Both the position numbers and the translations under genes were made by a program. Positions 35,297 through 43,791 of a DNA stretch of 47,364 nucleotides are shown piece by piece; positions within the stretch are counted from its first letter, which is position 1, and each line of letters begins with the position of its first letter. Source of the DNA: Amycolatopsis regifaucium. Lineage in GTDB: Bacteria > Actinomycetota > Actinomycetes > Mycobacteriales > Pseudonocardiaceae. Below the pieces are notes generated by a model, which was not told the origin of the DNA, searched no databases, and saw only the letters and a list, made by a program, of their open reading frames with translations. The stretch covers positions 1-47,364 of the forward strand of contig NZ_LQCI01000029.1 of NCBI RefSeq assembly GCF_001613935.1. The letters are read 5' to 3'.

Positions 35297-36653
35297 GCCC
35301 GCCCGGCCGGAACCCACCAGGTCCGTACCCACGAAGGCGGTCCGTCTGGAGGCCACCGGCCACGACGGCAGCTTCCTGGGAAAGACCGTCACGCCGGCGA
35401 AGTTCGCGTCCGGCAAAAAGTCGGGCTTCGCCTTCGCCGACATCCTGTTCGCGATCGACCTGGGTGACGCCTTCGTGTTCGGCGACGCCTTCCCGGACTG
35501 GCGCGGCAACCTCTACGACATCTCGATGATCCCCGACATGGACACGCTGGTGCAGTGGAAGCCCGGGCTGGACGCCGTCATCGGTGACTACTGGCTCCAG
35601 GACGGGAGGCCGGTGCCGATCTGCCCGCGCAACATGGTGCGCGGGCTCGTCGAGCGCCTGAAAGCGCTCGGCTACACCGCCACGGTCGCGGTGGAAATCG
35701 AAACCACGCTGTTCGAGGAATCCGTCCAGCAGGCGCGGGCCCGCGGCTACCGCGATCTCACACCGCTCGGCGGGGACACCGGCGCCACGTACCACCTGGC
35801 GCGGTCGAAGGACTGGGTCGATTACATGGACGCCGTCACCGACCGGCTCGACGAGCTCGGCATCACCTGGGAGGCGTGGACCGACGAGGCGGCCGCAGGC
35901 CAGACCGAGTTGAACCTCGCCCCCACCGATCCGGTGTCGCTCGGCGACTCCTGGGTGCGCACCAAGCAGGTGATGCGGGAAGTCGCGTTCGAGCAAGAGC
36001 GGACGGTGACGTTCATGGCCAAGCCGACCGCCGGGTTCGGGCAGGGCGCGCACATCAACCTCTCGCTGCACCGCGACGGCGAGAATCAGTTCTTCGCACC
36101 CGACGGACCGTCCGCGGTGATGCTGCAGGCCGTCGGTGGGCTGCTGGCCACGATGGCGGGAAACACCCTGCTGGCGCTGCCGCAGATCACCTCATACCGG
36201 CGCCTGGTCGACATCAGCGGCCCGCCGACCACCATCTCCTGGGGCGTCAACAACAAGACCGCGGCGGTGCGGGCCATCGTCGGGCATCCCCGGTACTCAC
36301 GGCTCGAATACCGGCTTCCGGGCTCGGACGTCAACCCGTACTACGCCCTGGCCGGGATGCTGGCCGGGGTTGTCGCCGGCATCGAACGGAGGATGCAGGC
36401 CCCGCCGCAAGTCGACGACATGGCATGGTGCCTGCCCGACGACACCGGGATCGAGCGGATCCCGGACTCGATCACCAAAGCCATCGCGGCGCTGGACGGC
36501 GACGAGATACTCCGCGAATACCTGGGCGACGAGTTCGTCGACTTCTGGGTGGCGTCGCGCCGGTGGGAATGGATGGAGTTCCACACCAAGGGTGGCGACC
36601 CCTACGCCGAACTCTCCGCCTGGGAGTCCCGTCGCTACTTCGAGTTCCCGTGA
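35289..36653 (+). CDS. gamma-glutamyl-amine synthetase (glutamine-synthetase family, PuuA-like)
   Basis: The protein has 454 residues; ATG 35289 lies inside the end of the SCP2 gene. Metal- and substrate-site motifs of glutamine synthetases are present: VEIETTLFEE (E-x-E) near 138, TDEAAAGQTELNL near 200, GAHINLSLH (catalytic-site His) near 255 and RLEYRLPGSDVNPYYALAG near 338. It would couple L-glutamate to an amine with ATP, giving a gamma-glutamyl amide, as PuuA does for putrescine, GlnA3/GlnA4 for polyamines and ethanolamine in Streptomyces, and IpuC-type enzymes for isopropylamine. Adjacency to a PuuD-like hydrolase fixes the pathway role. The exact amine is not deducible. Confidence 0.85.
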   Translation: MSEPARPEPTRSVPTKAVRLEATGHDGSFLGKTVTPAKFASGKKSGFAFADILFAIDLGDAFVFGDAFPDWRGNLYDISMIPDMDTLVQWKPGLDAVIGDYWLQDGRPVPICPRNMVRGLVERLKALGYTATVAVEIETTLFEESVQQARARGYRDLTPLGGDTGATYHLARSKDWVDYMDAVTDRLDELGITWEAWTDEAAAGQTELNLAPTDPVSLGDSWVRTKQVMREVAFEQERTVTFMAKPTAGFGQGAHINLSLHRDGENQFFAPDGPSAVMLQAVGGLLATMAGNTLLALPQITSYRRLVDISGPPTTISWGVNNKTAAVRAIVGHPRYSRLEYRLPGSDVNPYYALAGMLAGVVAGIERRMQAPPQVDDMAWCLPDDTGIERIPDSITKAIAALDGDEILREYLGDEFVDFWVASRRWEWMEFHTKGGDPYAELSAWESRRYFEFP

Positions 36654-37417
36654 GCCGCAAACCACTGGTCGGGATCACCGGCCGTCGGGTCCAGCTGGGT
36701 CTGATCACCGGAACGGACGACCGCTACGCCACGGCGTGCACCGACACGTTCATGACCGCCTTCGCCACCCGCGTCGCGAAGGCGGGCGGCGTGCCCGTGC
36801 ACCTGCCCTACGGCGCCGCCCCCCTGGACGCCTGCGAGTGGATGTCCGGGGTGGTCATCACCGGGGGGCAGGACGTGCACCCGGCCCGGTGGGGCGGCGA
36901 CACCTCCGTGGTCCGCGACGTCGACCCACGGCTCGATCCCCACGCGCACGACACCGAACGCGACGACTACGAGTTCACCCTGACCCGCGCCGCCCTCGAC
37001 CGCGGCCTCCCCCTGTTGGGAGTGTGCCGCGGGATGCAGCTGCTCAACGTCGCACTGGGCGGCACGCTCATCGCGGACCTGCCACCCGGCCCCGTGCCCC
37101 ACCTCTCGCTGCTGGCCGCGCCCACCGACGGCGACCCCGAGCACCGCGTGAGGTTCGAACCCGGCTCCACGGCCGCGCGGGTCTTCGGCGACAGCGCCGT
37201 CACCAACTCGTGGCACCACCAGGCCGTCGACCGATGCGGCACGGGACTCGTCGTCACGGGCCGCACATCCGACGGGGTAGCGGAGGCCATGGAGGTGCCC
37301 GGCGCGCCGATCCTCGGCGTGCAGTGGCACCCCGAGTGGATGGAACGCGACGACCCGGCCATGGCCTGGATCGTCGACGAAGCGAGAAAACGGCAGGAGA
37401 TCGAGTATGTCCACTGA
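36650..37417 (+). CDS. puuD: gamma-glutamyl-gamma-aminobutyrate hydrolase-like class I amidotransferase
   Basis: The protein has 255 residues from GTG 36650, overlapping the synthetase stop (GTGA). The nucleophile is Cys126 in GVCRGMQLLN, with His227 and Glu229 in WHPEW, the complete class I glutamine-amidotransferase triad. N-terminal RKPLVGITGRR and GVVITGGQDVHPARWG are typical of the PuuD family (peptidase C26). It would release glutamate from the gamma-glutamylated amino acid after the amine carbon has been oxidised, recycling the glutamate spent by the synthetase. The symbol is assigned by family and context. Confidence 0.85.
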   Translation: MSRKPLVGITGRRVQLGLITGTDDRYATACTDTFMTAFATRVAKAGGVPVHLPYGAAPLDACEWMSGVVITGGQDVHPARWGGDTSVVRDVDPRLDPHAHDTERDDYEFTLTRAALDRGLPLLGVCRGMQLLNVALGGTLIADLPPGPVPHLSLLAAPTDGDPEHRVRFEPGSTAARVFGDSAVTNSWHHQAVDRCGTGLVVTGRTSDGVAEAMEVPGAPILGVQWHPEWMERDDPAMAWIVDEARKRQEIEYVH

Positions 37418-39851
37418 CACGACAACCGTGACAGCGACCAGGGACGGCACACCGCGGCGCCCCGCAGTGCCCCACGACCAGATGGGGGCGACACCCCGGG
37501 TGCGCACGGTCACCGGCCTCCTGGCAGACGGCGTCGTCCATAGCCCCGGCGCCGAGCTGCTGCGCTTCGGCGACGATTCGTGGACCTACGAGCAGGCCGA
37601 CGCATCGTCGTCGCGGCTGGCGCACCGCCTGATCGAGGGCGACGGCGTGGCGCCGGGCGACCGCGTCGCGATCATGCTGCCGAACGTCGCCTGGTGGCCG
37701 CTCACCTGGTTCGCGGTACTCAAGACCGGTGCCGTCGTCGTGCCTGTCAACTCGGCCTACCGTGCGGCCGATCTGGCGTTCGTGCTGCGCGACTCCGGCG
37801 CGAAGGTGATCGTCACCGACGCCGAACACCTCCCGCTGGTGCGTGACGTGATCTCCCGCGACGACGCTCTCACGGGCATCCGCATCCTCGACGTCGCCGA
37901 CGCCGCCGACACGGATTTCCCGGCCACCGCCCCCGACATCGCCATCACCCCGAACACGCTGGCCAACCTGCAGTACACCTCGGGCACCACCGGATTCCCG
38001 AAGGCGTGCATGCTGACCCACGACTACTGGACCCGCATCGCCTGGGGCTGCGCCGCGGCCGCCGGCCTCGGCGACGACGACGTGCTCCTCACAGCGCAGC
38101 CCTTCTCGTACATGGACCCGCAGTGGAACACGGTGCTCGCCCTGACCGCGGGCGCGCCGCTGGTGGTGCTGCCGCGGTTCTCCGCGTCGGGGTTCATGGC
38201 CGACGTGCGGCGCCATCGCGTGACCTTCTGCTATGTCCTCGGATCGATGCCCACGCTGCTGTTCAAGCAGCCGCCCGGCGCCGACGACCGCGACAACCAC
38301 CTGCGCGCGGTGTTCTGCTCCGCGATCCCCGCAGCGCTGCACGCCCGGCTCGAGGACCGCTGGGGCGCACCATGGCGAGAGCTCTACGGGATGACCGAAA
38401 GCGGGATCGACCTGATCAGCCCGCTCGACGATGCCGCGGCCGTCGGGAGCGGCGGCATCGGACGGCCCGTGCCGACCAAACAGGTCAGGATCGTGGACGC
38501 CGACGGCGCCGAGATCCCCGCAGGCACCCCGGGCGAGCTGACGGTGTCCGGCGCGCCGATGATGCTCGGCTACTGGAACCGGCCCGAGGAGACCGCACGG
38601 ACGCTCCGGAACGGATGGCTGCACACCGGCGACCTCGCCGTCGCCGACGACCGGGGCGAGATCCGCCTGGTGGGCCGCATCAAGGACATGGTGCGGCGCG
38701 GCGGCGAGAACGTGGCCAGCGCCGAGGTGGAGGCAGCGCTCGAAACCGATGACCGCGTCGTCGGGGCCGCGGTCGTCGCCGAGCCCGACGAGATGCTCGG
38801 AGAGGAGGTCAAGGCCTTCGTCCAGCTCGCGGCGGGCGGCACCGGCGACCGGGCGATGGCCGAGGCCATCATCGCCCGGGTCGCGGAGCGTCTCGCGCGG
38901 TTCAAAGTGCCGCGATACGTCGAATTCGTCGCGGACTTCCCCCGAACCCCGTCGGAACGGGTGTCGAAGCCCGCGCTCAAGGCCCGGGCGGCCGAAGTCC
39001 CCGGCACCACCTTCGACTTGCGCGATCGGACCCCGGCACGCCGCTGCGCATCTCCGGACACGGCGCAGTCGGACGCGGCAGGCGAACATGTGCTCGTCGA
39101 CATGATCCGCGATACGGCCGTGATCACGCTGCGGCGCCCGGCGAAGCTCAACGCCCTGACCGTCGAGATGCGCCTGCGCCTCGCCGCACTCATCCGCGAC
39201 TACGGCACCGGCGAGCGGGCCCGGGGAATCGTCATCACGGGCACAGGCCGCGCGTTCAGCGCGGGCGAGGACCTCGGCGTGCCGCCGACCACCTTCGCCG
39301 AGATGCGCGAGACCTTCAAGACCTTCCACGACGTCACCCGCGCCGTGATCGAGACCAAGGTCCCCGTGATCGCGGCGATCAACGGGATAGCGGTCGGCGG
39401 CGCCTCGGAGATCACGCTGTGCTGCGACGCCCGCCTCGGCACTCCGCAGACCGAGTTCTTCCAACCGGAGAACGCCCGCGGCCTCACGATCTCCAACGCG
39501 TCGAGCGTGCTCCTCCCACGGATCGTGCGCACTCACGCGATGCGGATAGTGCTGGGCTCCGAGCGCATCGGCGCCGAGGAAGCGCTGCGGCTCGGTCTGA
39601 TCGACCAGATCGTCGAGCCCGACAGCCTGCTGGAACGCGCGATCGACCTCGTCCGCGCCTGGACGCCGGAGGGTGGCAATACCGCCCTGCACCTGGCGCT
39701 GTTGCGGCCCTCATCCGAAGAGATCGAACGCGCCTTCGCGTTGGAGGACACCGCGGCCGACGCGTCGTGGAACAGCGGCGCGTTCACCGCAGGGATCAAA
39801 GGCTTCTGGAACGCCAAGAAACCCGCCGCCGCGACCGGAGAGAACGAATGA
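37407..39851 (+). CDS. acyl-CoA ligase fused to enoyl-CoA hydratase
   Basis: The protein has 814 residues; ATG 37407 lies within the last codons of puuD. Residues about 35-535 form an ANL adenylating enzyme: P-loop YTSGTTGFPKACMLTH from 190, ELYGMTESG from 325, GWLHTGDLAV and GRIKDMVRRGGENV. The usual A10 catalytic lysine position reads PSERVSK, with Arg518 where GK is common. After an Arg/Ser/Ala-rich linker, residues about 560-800 form an enoyl-CoA hydratase: ITGTGRAFSAGEDL and AINGIAVGGASEITLCCD with both crotonase glutamates present (GGASE and QPEN). One chain can thus activate an acid to its CoA thioester and hydrate or isomerise the enoyl product. No frame break separates the parts. Confidence 0.88.
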   Translation: MSTDTTTVTATRDGTPRRPAVPHDQMGATPRVRTVTGLLADGVVHSPGAELLRFGDDSWTYEQADASSSRLAHRLIEGDGVAPGDRVAIMLPNVAWWPLTWFAVLKTGAVVVPVNSAYRAADLAFVLRDSGAKVIVTDAEHLPLVRDVISRDDALTGIRILDVADAADTDFPATAPDIAITPNTLANLQYTSGTTGFPKACMLTHDYWTRIAWGCAAAAGLGDDDVLLTAQPFSYMDPQWNTVLALTAGAPLVVLPRFSASGFMADVRRHRVTFCYVLGSMPTLLFKQPPGADDRDNHLRAVFCSAIPAALHARLEDRWGAPWRELYGMTESGIDLISPLDDAAAVGSGGIGRPVPTKQVRIVDADGAEIPAGTPGELTVSGAPMMLGYWNRPEETARTLRNGWLHTGDLAVADDRGEIRLVGRIKDMVRRGGENVASAEVEAALETDDRVVGAAVVAEPDEMLGEEVKAFVQLAAGGTGDRAMAEAIIARVAERLARFKVPRYVEFVADFPRTPSERVSKPALKARAAEVPGTTFDLRDRTPARRCASPDTAQSDAAGEHVLVDMIRDTAVITLRRPAKLNALTVEMRLRLAALIRDYGTGERARGIVITGTGRAFSAGEDLGVPPTTFAEMRETFKTFHDVTRAVIETKVPVIAAINGIAVGGASEITLCCDARLGTPQTEFFQPENARGLTISNASSVLLPRIVRTHAMRIVLGSERIGAEEALRLGLIDQIVEPDSLLERAIDLVRAWTPEGGNTALHLALLRPSSEEIERAFALEDTAADASWNSGAFTAGIKGFWNAKKPAAATGENE

Positions 39852-40978
39852 TCACCACCCGCGCGGCCATGCTCACGAAGGTGGGCGGGCCCCTGCATCT
39901 GACCGACATCCACGTCGATGACCCCGAACCCCACGAGGTGCGGATCGCCGTCACGCACGTCGGGCTGTGCCACAGCGACCTGCACTACATCACCGGCACC
40001 GTCGCCACCGACCTGCCGGTGGTAGTCGGTCACGAAGTGGCAGGCATCGTCGAATCCGTCGGCTCGGCCGTCACGAACCTGCGCCCGGGCGACCCGGTCA
40101 CCGGCGCGCTCACACCGTCGTGCGGCGAGTGCGCGAACTGCAACGCGGCCCGTTCGACCCAGTGCCGGCGGCTCGACGAGATCCGGCGCCGCCCGCGGCC
40201 CGCCTACACCTTGCCCGACGGGACGGCGGTCGCCCGGCTCGGCGACCTGGGCGCGTTCTCCGAGCACATGCTGCTGCGCGCGAACGCCGCCGTGAAGCTG
40301 CCCGACGGCGTGTCCACCCGGGTCGGCTGCCTGCTGTCGTGCTGCGTCGTCACCGGCGTCGGCGCGGTGTTCCGCGGAGCGCGGGTGCGGCCCGGCTCCA
40401 CCGTGGCCGTGATCGGCTGCGGCGGCGTCGGATCGGCGATCATCCAGGGCGCACGGCTTGCGGGCGCGTCCGCGATCGTCGCGATCGACCTCGACGAGCA
40501 GCGGCTGCGCGCCGCCCGCTCCTACGGCGCGACCCACACCGTGAACGGCAGCATCGGCGACGTGGGCACAGCGGTACGCGCCGCACTGGGCGACGGCGTC
40601 GACTACTCCTTCGAGGCCGTCGGATCCGCCCGCACCGCGGCAGCCGCCCTCGCCGTGGTGCGTCCCACCGGCACCGCTTGCCTCGTCGGCATCGCCCCCG
40701 GAGGCACCGAACTGACCCTGCCCGCGTCCGACTTCTTCTTCAGCGAAAAACGCCTGATCGGCTCGTACATGGGTTCGGGGCAGGCGCGGGAGGACATCGC
40801 CCAGTTCGCCCGGCTCTACCAGCACGGCCGGCTGCTGCTCGACGAAATGGTCACCGAGGTCATCGGCTTCGACCAGATCAACGAGGGCTTCGAAGCGATG
40901 AAGTCCGGCGAGGTGACCCGCATCGTCGTCGCCATGCCGACCTGTTCCGACAACCCCACCGCGGGAGAAACCTCATGA
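39848..40978 (+). CDS. zinc-dependent alcohol dehydrogenase (MDR family)
   Basis: The protein has 376 residues; its ATG overlaps the ligase stop (ATGA). Catalytic-zinc ligands Cys41 (GLCHSD) and His62-Glu63 (GHE) are present. The structural-zinc set of four cysteines appears in CGECANCNAARSTQC, and the NAD(P) motif is GCGGVGS. A CLLSCCVVTGVGAVF stretch forms the class III-like core. It interconverts an alcohol and aldehyde with NAD+. In this operon it would oxidise the alcohol released when the BVMO ester or lactone is hydrolysed, handing an aldehyde to the next gene's product. Confidence 0.88.
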   Translation: MITTRAAMLTKVGGPLHLTDIHVDDPEPHEVRIAVTHVGLCHSDLHYITGTVATDLPVVVGHEVAGIVESVGSAVTNLRPGDPVTGALTPSCGECANCNAARSTQCRRLDEIRRRPRPAYTLPDGTAVARLGDLGAFSEHMLLRANAAVKLPDGVSTRVGCLLSCCVVTGVGAVFRGARVRPGSTVAVIGCGGVGSAIIQGARLAGASAIVAIDLDEQRLRAARSYGATHTVNGSIGDVGTAVRAALGDGVDYSFEAVGSARTAAAALAVVRPTGTACLVGIAPGGTELTLPASDFFFSEKRLIGSYMGSGQAREDIAQFARLYQHGRLLLDEMVTEVIGFDQINEGFEAMKSGEVTRIVVAMPTCSDNPTAGETS

Positions 40979-42444
40979 ACACCACGACGCAGACAACGTC
41001 ACTCGCGCAGCCGGTGAGCTACATCGCCGGCGAGTGGGTGCGCTGCCAGACACTCGACACCTGGAACGTCGACCCGAACACGGGTGAACCGGTCCACCGC
41101 ATGGTGACCACATCGCCCACCGACCTGGAGCGCGCGCTGCAGCACGCCCAGCACACCTACGATGCCCTGGACTGGGCCGGCGACGACTTCCGGCTTGAAC
41201 GGGCCGAGGCGCTCGAACGGGTCGCGACGAACGTCGAGAAGCGGCTCGAGGAGATCGCCCGCACCGACGCGATCACCAGCGGCACAGCGATCACCGCCAC
41301 CCGCAAGCTCGCCGCGTTCCTCCCCGCCCGGATCCGAGGAGCCGCCGCCGAGGCCCGTGGGATCCCCCGGGTCACCACGCTCGCCGCCGGAGGGCGCGAC
41401 GTCCGGCTGCACCAGGTGCCCTGGGGGCCAGCCGCGATCCTCACCCCGTGGAACGGCCCCAGTTTCATCCCGGCGGCGAAGATGGCCAGCGCGGTGGCAT
41501 CGGGGTGTCCGGTGCTGCTCAAACCGTCCGAGCACGCCCCCGCCAGCGCGCAGGTGATCGTCGAATGCTTCGTCGACGCCGGCCTGCCCGCGGGCGCACT
41601 GCAGCTCGTACACGGCACAGGCAGCGTCGGCGCCGCGCTCACGGGCGACCGGCGGGTGAAGGTGGTGTCCTTCACCGGCGGCCCTGGCGCCGGGCGGGCC
41701 ATCGCCCGCGCCGCGGCCGAGGACTTCAAGGTCCTCCAGCTCGAACTCGGCGGCAACAACCCGGTGCTCGTGCTCGATGACGCCGACCTCGACGTCACCG
41801 CTGACGGCATCCTCACCGGCATGACGAACCTGAACGGCCAGTGGTGCGAAGGGCCGGGCAAGGTCCTGGCACCACACCGGCTGGTGCAGCCGTTGCGGGA
41901 GGCCCTCGGGGCGCGCATCGCGAGGCTACGGATCGGGCACTCGCTCGGCGAGGAATCCGACATCGGCCCCATCTCCAACGAACCACACCACCGGAACCTG
42001 ATTCAGCGGATCGCGGATCTGCGCGGGCTCGGTGCCGAGATCGACCAGCCCGGGGAGCTGCCCGACCTGGCCGGTTTCTTCCTGTCTCCCACGATCGCCA
42101 CGGGGTCTGACCCGGACCGGACGACCGCCGAACTGTTCGGGCCGGTCATCTCCTTGCACGGCGTGGACTCCGACGAAGACGCGTTGCGCGCCGCCAATGC
42201 GCACCCGTCGGGGCTGGACGCCTACGTGTTCGGCACCGACACCGACCGCGCGATCACCATCGGTGCCCGGATCATCTCCGGCGAGGTGCGGGTCAACGGC
42301 GCGAAGCTCGCCGATCTCGGCGACGACTCCGCCCAGAGTTTCTGGGGCCCGTCCGGTATCGGCGGGCACGGTCCCGCGGAATCGGTGCGAGTGTTCTGCG
42401 GGGATCGGGTCGTCGGGGTCGACTCACCGGACCTGCCGATCTGA
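40975..42444 (+). CDS. NAD(P)-dependent aldehyde dehydrogenase (PuuC-like role)
   Basis: The protein has 489 residues; its ATG overlaps the alcohol dehydrogenase stop (ATGA). Catalytic Cys291 sits in NGQWCEGPGK. The conserved glutamate is in LELGGNNPVLVL and the oxyanion asparagine in LTPWNGPSF. SFTGGPGAGRAIA is the nucleotide-binding turn, and the C-terminal FGPVISLHGV and GEVRVNGAKL complete the ALDH fold. It oxidises aldehydes to acids, either the gamma-glutamyl-aminoaldehyde (as PuuC) or the product of the zinc dehydrogenase. It is the last gene of the overlapping series. Confidence 0.88.
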   Translation: MNTTTQTTSLAQPVSYIAGEWVRCQTLDTWNVDPNTGEPVHRMVTTSPTDLERALQHAQHTYDALDWAGDDFRLERAEALERVATNVEKRLEEIARTDAITSGTAITATRKLAAFLPARIRGAAAEARGIPRVTTLAAGGRDVRLHQVPWGPAAILTPWNGPSFIPAAKMASAVASGCPVLLKPSEHAPASAQVIVECFVDAGLPAGALQLVHGTGSVGAALTGDRRVKVVSFTGGPGAGRAIARAAAEDFKVLQLELGGNNPVLVLDDADLDVTADGILTGMTNLNGQWCEGPGKVLAPHRLVQPLREALGARIARLRIGHSLGEESDIGPISNEPHHRNLIQRIADLRGLGAEIDQPGELPDLAGFFLSPTIATGSDPDRTTAELFGPVISLHGVDSDEDALRAANAHPSGLDAYVFGTDTDRAITIGARIISGEVRVNGAKLADLGDDSAQSFWGPSGIGGHGPAESVRVFCGDRVVGVDSPDLPI

Positions 42445-42539
42445 GCAAGAGAACGGAGGAGGCCCGGGACAACGTGCTGTTGAGGCATCCGCAGCGCGAC
42501 TCGGTCACCTCAGAGGCGAACCACCGGCCATCGCCTAGC

Positions 42540-42568
42540 TCGATGACGACCTGTCGCCAAGTCATCGA
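42540..42568. promoter_or_regulatory. inverted repeat upstream of the imine reductase gene
   Basis: TCGATGAC at 42540-42547 and GTCATCGA at 42561-42568 form a perfect 8-bp inverted repeat with a 13-bp spacer, and CGATGAC recurs at 42582-42588. It lies 52 bp ahead of the imine reductase start, in the 175-bp gap that breaks the overlapping series, so an operator and separate promoter for that gene are plausible. A short hairpin role is also possible; no T run follows. Confidence 0.4.
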
Positions 42569-42619
42569 CTGGCCGTGCAGGCGATGACCACGGGCACATC
42601 ATCGAAGAAATGAGGAAAG

Positions 42620-43498
42620 ATGGAGAAGACCACCTCACATGACCTCACCGTTCTCGGCTGCGGCCTGATGGGATCGGCGCTCGCGCGGGCGCTGGCCAGC
42701 GGTGGCAAGGCCGTCGCCGTCTGGAACCGCACTCACCACCGGGCAGCCGCACTGGCCGACGACGCGATCACTCCCATGCGGCAGATCGACGACGCCGTCC
42801 ACGCCGCGCCGCTTGTCCTGGTGTGCCTGGCCACATACGACGTCGCCCTGGCGACCCTCGATCCCGTGTCGAGCTTGACTGGCACCACCCTCGTCAATGT
42901 CGGCAGCGGCTCCCCCGCAGAAGTCGAATCCTTTGCCGTCTGGGCCGGTGGGCGCGGTGCTGAGTACTTGGACGGGTCGATCCTCGGATATCCCGAAGAG
43001 ATCGGCACCGAGGGTGCGGCGATCCTCTATTCCGGATCCGAAACGACTTGGGCCGAGCACGGCGAGAGCCTGACCCTGCTGACTCCCGTGTCCGTCTGGG
43101 TGTCCCAGGACGTCAAGATCGCCAGTGTCCTGAACGTAGGACTCGTCGGCATGTTCCTGATCCCGGCTGTCAGCGCCTATGTGGAGGCATCGACCTTCAT
43201 GCTCGGGCAAGGAGTTGATCAGGGCCTCCTGGAGGCCCTGACGCCGGCCGCGTTCACATCCATCCAGAGTGAGACGGCAAGGGTCGCAACCGCCATCGCC
43301 GGCGGCGATTTCACAACAGACCAAGCAACCATCGCCACCTACGCCCAAGGCTTGGCCGAGGCCATCGACACCATGAAGGAAACCGGGCTGACCCCCCGGG
43401 TGTTCTTCGGCGCAATCGAGAATCTAAACGCAGCTGTCGACGCTGGACTAGGTGATCTCGGCTTCGCAGCCCAGACAAAAATCATTGCCACAGGGTGA
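42620..43498 (+). CDS. imine reductase (IRED family)
   Basis: The protein has 292 residues from ATG 42620, with GAGGAAAG just upstream. The N-terminal Rossmann motif is GCGLMGSALARALASGGKAVAVWNRT. It is followed by the family-specific YLDGSILGYPEEIGTEGAAILYSG, diagnostic of IREDs over other beta-hydroxyacid-dehydrogenase relatives. A helical C-terminal domain (dimer-forming) completes the chain. IREDs reduce cyclic imines such as 1-pyrroline or 1-piperideine with NADPH, exactly the compounds that arise when oxidised diamines cyclise. It stands 175 bp after the aldehyde dehydrogenase, probably with its own promoter. A role in trapping cyclic by-products of the amine oxidases is inferred. Confidence 0.8.
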   Translation: MEKTTSHDLTVLGCGLMGSALARALASGGKAVAVWNRTHHRAAALADDAITPMRQIDDAVHAAPLVLVCLATYDVALATLDPVSSLTGTTLVNVGSGSPAEVESFAVWAGGRGAEYLDGSILGYPEEIGTEGAAILYSGSETTWAEHGESLTLLTPVSVWVSQDVKIASVLNVGLVGMFLIPAVSAYVEASTFMLGQGVDQGLLEALTPAAFTSIQSETARVATAIAGGDFTTDQATIATYAQGLAEAIDTMKETGLTPRVFFGAIENLNAAVDAGLGDLGFAAQTKIIATG

Positions 43499-43791
43499 GC
43501 GGTAGCCGCCCGCCCCAGCGAACCCCGGCGCCGCGTCTCCCACTGATCCGGACCGGCAGCGTCCGTCAGGCAGCGCTCACATGACCTGTGCCAAGCTTGC
43601 CATCAAGGACCCGCCGGTGACTTCCCTTGCTCGACAGGACGACACCGTTCGGCGAGCCCGGCTTGCGCTCGACGAGGTCGGCGCCCGCGCCGATGTAGTC
43701 GCTCGCCAGGGACACGGCGACCAAGGTGAATCAAACGGGCCAGTGGGCCGGACAGAGCTAGTGTCGGCGGAGCCACTGCCGGCACCGCACG
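43499..43791. other. convergent intergenic region
   Basis: About 290 bp lie between the imine reductase and the convergent PucR-type gene. On the reverse strand near 43,605-43,730 a short open stretch reads VAVSLASDYIGAGADLVERK, which resembles a transporter tail, but it lacks a start and neighbours, so I treat it as a possible relic. No clear hairpin-plus-T-run terminator is seen. Confidence 0.35.

Noticed and set aside
37254..39692. Reverse frame of 812 codons
   Set aside because: Antisense shadow of the acyl-CoA ligase-hydratase gene; histidine/arginine/glycine-rich without domains.
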